From positions 2,033,297 through 2,097,296 of the forward strand of contig NZ_CP019936.1 in the NCBI RefSeq assembly GCF_002009425.1: DNA of 64,000 nucleotides. The letters run 5' to 3'. How positions within the stretch are numbered: position 1 is the first letter of the stretch; each line of letters begins with the position of its first letter. Below, piece by piece: positions 63,001-64,000 of the stretch. The stretch comes from Thiosocius teredinicola (GTDB lineage: Bacteria; Pseudomonadota; Gammaproteobacteria; Chromatiales; Chromatiaceae). The position numbers and the translations under genes were made by a program. The notes under the pieces are model-generated. The model made no database searches. It had not been told where the DNA came from and saw nothing but the letters and a program-made list of their open reading frames with translations.

Positions 63001-64000
63001 CCGTGTCGGCCGACGGGCTGCCCACGCGCATCAGTACGTCGGGCTATGATCCAAGCGGGCGTTTTGCCACCAGCGTGCAGAATGCGCTCGGCCATGCCGA
63101 AGCACGCACGTTTGATCATGCAACCGGTAAGGCGCTGAGCCTGACCGGCCCGAACAATCTGACCACACGATGGGAATACGACGGATTGGCGCGTGTCGAA
63201 CGCGAACTGCGTGCCGACGGCACCGAAACCCTCACCACGCGCACCTGGGTCGATGCGAGCGATGCCCATGCACCGGTCGCCGCCTACTACAAGGTCACCG
63301 AAGAGATTAGCGGCAGCGCGCCGGCCTCGGTCTACTACGACCAGCTAGGCAGAGTCATCCGTAAACTCAGCACCGGTTTTGACGGCAAAGCCATCTATCA
63401 AGATACCGAATATGACGAACAAGGGCGTGAGTACCGCTCATCGCTGCCGTATTTCGTCGATGATCCCGCCTACTGGGTGATCAATCACTATGACGAAGTC
63501 AATCGCGTCGTCAAAAAGAGCTTCGATACCGGCAAAGGCACGGTCGTCACGCAGATCGACTACCAGGGTCTGACGACGGTCGAAACCAATACCCTCGGTC
63601 AGGTCAAACGCACCACGAAGAATGCCCTGGGCAAAGTCGTCCTGGTCGAGGAAGAAGAGGGCGGTAAGGTCACCTATGAATACGATGCCATCGGTAACCT
63701 GCTGAAGACCCATCAGCACGATGACGCCAGCGCCAAGGTGGTCACTACCGAGCTGTGGTACGACGTGCGTGGCCAGAAAACGGCTATGCAAGACCCGGAC
63801 ATGGGCTACTGGACCTACCAGCACAACGCCTTCGGCGAACTGGTCAGCCAGACCGACGCCAAGAACCGGTCTGTTTCCATGACCTACGACAACCTGGGCC
63901 GTATGATCCGACGCGTCGAACCGGAAGGCGAAACGGTCTGGACGTACGACACAGCGCAAAAAGGTATCGGCAAGCTGTACAAGGTCGAGCAGTTCGACAC
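60051..64000 (+). CDS. Secreted SpvB/Rhs YD-repeat protein, 3' end outside the window
   Basis: The frame from ATG 60051 (RBS AGGGAAAG) is open to the window edge, giving at least 1,316 residues. A signal peptide ends near TNAAAP. Next comes a SpvB-type N-terminal domain (NYSVPIAVPPGVAGVQPELA, FSYSSSGGNGTLGVGWSLSG). Residues about 322-705 are seven units of 55 residues, each with a calcium-loop-like DMTGDGLPD motif. From about residue 790 on, YD repeats of the Rhs type appear, such as TTYEYDAFGNKVRV, WEYDGLARVERELR and MTYDNLGRMIRRVE. The family includes Tc-toxin TcaC/TcdB components and Rhs effectors, where a toxic C terminus follows the repeats. The C terminus is not visible, so the effector cannot be named. 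Confidence 0.85.
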   Translation, partial: MKFSSIVKSGASALLVAAFCLPLQTNAAAPTELQSYVVGSLAGRFSVEQGAANYSVPIAVPPGVAGVQPELAFSYSSSGGNGTLGVGWSLSGLSAITRCGRTLVQDGQLGTVEWKRSDRYCLDGQRLVLVSGTYGEDGSEYRTETDGFTRIRAHGQAGEGPASFSVQTKAGLTVEYGNTADSSAKAQGRSEVQAWSQNKITDAVGNSMAMIYVEDPQTGQQMIDRIEYAANIVQFIYEPASRVQMYHLSGTAKGLSNRLSKVEVRAEGSLISDYRLAYEEVGASILQLLTSITQCLADGPCLSPTIFLWDGENSNTIVNRQIWHSDTAPNFNGDWHQAFVDMTGDGLPDFVQHYQGSSGSRVWVYENTAAGFKDRVIWDHDTAPNFNSDWHQQFVDMTGDGLPDYVRHYQGSSGSRVWVGINTGSGFETRKIWHSDTAPNFNSDWHQAFVDMTGDGLPDFVQHYQGSSGSRVWVYENTAAGFKDRVIWDHDTAPNFNSDWHQQFVDMTGDGLPDYVRHYQGSSGSRVWVGINTGSGFETRKIWHSDTAPNFNSDWHQAFADMTGDGLPDFVQHYQGSSGSRVWVYENTAAGFKDRVIWDHDTTPKFNGDWHQQFVDMTGDGLPDHVRHYQGSSGERVWVGVNTGSGFETRAIWRSDTVPNFNSDWHQAFVDMTGDGLSDFVQHYQGKSGGRVWVHSNIGGVSRHITEFKDSLGAKIAVRYDALTTKGFYVKGEGGVHPTPNLQMPMWVVSDVEKSNGLGGTTSTGYRYGGLRAHVQGRGLLGFAWDEATDESTGVTTRTEYHQDYPFTGMPKAVTTYAADGTVLSSTTTTYEDLYAVHPETRPDGSVWDYETHFPYLVEKVEKSYELDGTLVSTAITRQSNYDAYGNVGTVEVITEAGGETFSKVTTSNYDNIVTADKWHLGRLRDATVVHTHSNGSTETRKSAFTYYAETGLLKDEIIEPDQPAYRQVTTYEYDAFGNKVRVAVSADGLPTRISTSGYDPSGRFATSVQNALGHAEARTFDHATGKALSLTGPNNLTTRWEYDGLARVERELRADGTETLTTRTWVDASDAHAPVAAYYKVTEEISGSAPASVYYDQLGRVIRKLSTGFDGKAIYQDTEYDEQGREYRSSLPYFVDDPAYWVINHYDEVNRVVKKSFDTGKGTVVTQIDYQGLTTVETNTLGQVKRTTKNALGKVVLVEEEEGGKVTYEYDAIGNLLKTHQHDDASAKVVTTELWYDVRGQKTAMQDPDMGYWTYQHNAFGELVSQTDAKNRSVSMTYDNLGRMIRRVEPEGETVWTYDTAQKGIGKLYKVEQFD
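61014..62165 (+). repeat. In-frame tandem repeat, seven 165-bp units arranged as 330-bp copies
   Basis: Seven units encode 55 residues each, beginning with IW and containing DWHQ and DMTGDGLPD. Odd and even units alternate (HYQG...YENTAAGF versus HYQG...INTGSGF), so the true repeat is 330 bp. Bases 61051-61380 and 61381-61710 appear identical over the whole 330 bp, and the next copy differs by one base until about 61848. The last units are diverged. This indicates recent duplication by recombination. Confidence 0.95.

Overview
The window looks like part of the chromosome of a free-living, GC-rich gammaproteobacterium with sulfur and nitrogen redox chemistry. The pointers are a dissimilatory-type ATP sulfurylase (sat), a TauE/SafE-type exporter, an octaheme tetrathionate-reductase-family cytochrome, an HAO-like octaheme cytochrome, two PEP-CTERM proteins, a complete type II secretion operon and gammaproteobacterial housekeeping blocks (recN-nadK-hrcA, grpE-dnaK-dnaJ-dapB, lapAB-pyrF). 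A purple-sulfur or thiotrophic Chromatiales-like lineage fits. That placement is inference; no rRNA gene or other marker that would fix it is present.

Layout. 0-2.6 kb: end of a PEP-CTERM protein, a Ca2+/cation antiporter, and a YajD-type HNH protein. 2.7-6.25 kb: a zinc-acquisition operon (small exported protein, coiled-coil porin, ZnuA, ZnuB) behind a Zur-box-like palindrome; no ZnuC ATPase is next to it. 6.5-13.5 kb: a multiheme region in two modules, pentaheme + HAO-like octaheme + NapC/NirT tetraheme cytochromes, then an octaheme Otr + cytochrome b + rubrerythrin-like protein. Two paralogous two-TM small proteins lie convergently between the modules, and a perfect inverted repeat precedes otr. 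13.5-19.2 kb: a DUF1566 protein, a U32-family (RlhA-like) protein with a relic copy of its tail 1.7 kb away, a small membrane protein and a TauE/SafE permease. 19.5-28.5 kb: recN, nadK, hrcA, a PEP-CTERM gene, and grpE-dnaK-dnaJ with sigma32-like promoters. 29-39.7 kb: a Cys-rich exported protein, a membrane-anchored LuxR-type regulator, dapB, a lipoprotein, mscL, an SDR, an isolated fliK-like gene, lapA-lapB-pyrF, sat and a Nudix hydrolase.

39.9-48.6 kb is accessory in character. It starts with a four-gene cassette (anchored solute-binding-like protein, TelA, a lipoprotein fusing a solute-binding domain to a VWA domain, and an XpaC-like membrane protein). A SUFU-like gene, two tandem paralogous exported proteins and another exported protein follow. 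48.9-59.2 kb is a type II secretion operon on the minus strand in the order gspE-F-G-H-I-J-K-L-M-(C/N)-D. 59.5-64 kb carries a small anchored protein and the first ~1,316 codons of a secreted SpvB/Rhs YD-repeat protein. That gene contains seven 55-residue units encoded by near-identical 330-bp tandem repeats, and it runs off the window.

No tRNA, rRNA, CRISPR array, insertion sequence or phage gene was recognised. Positions were read by eye and all homology calls rest on motif recognition, without a database search.
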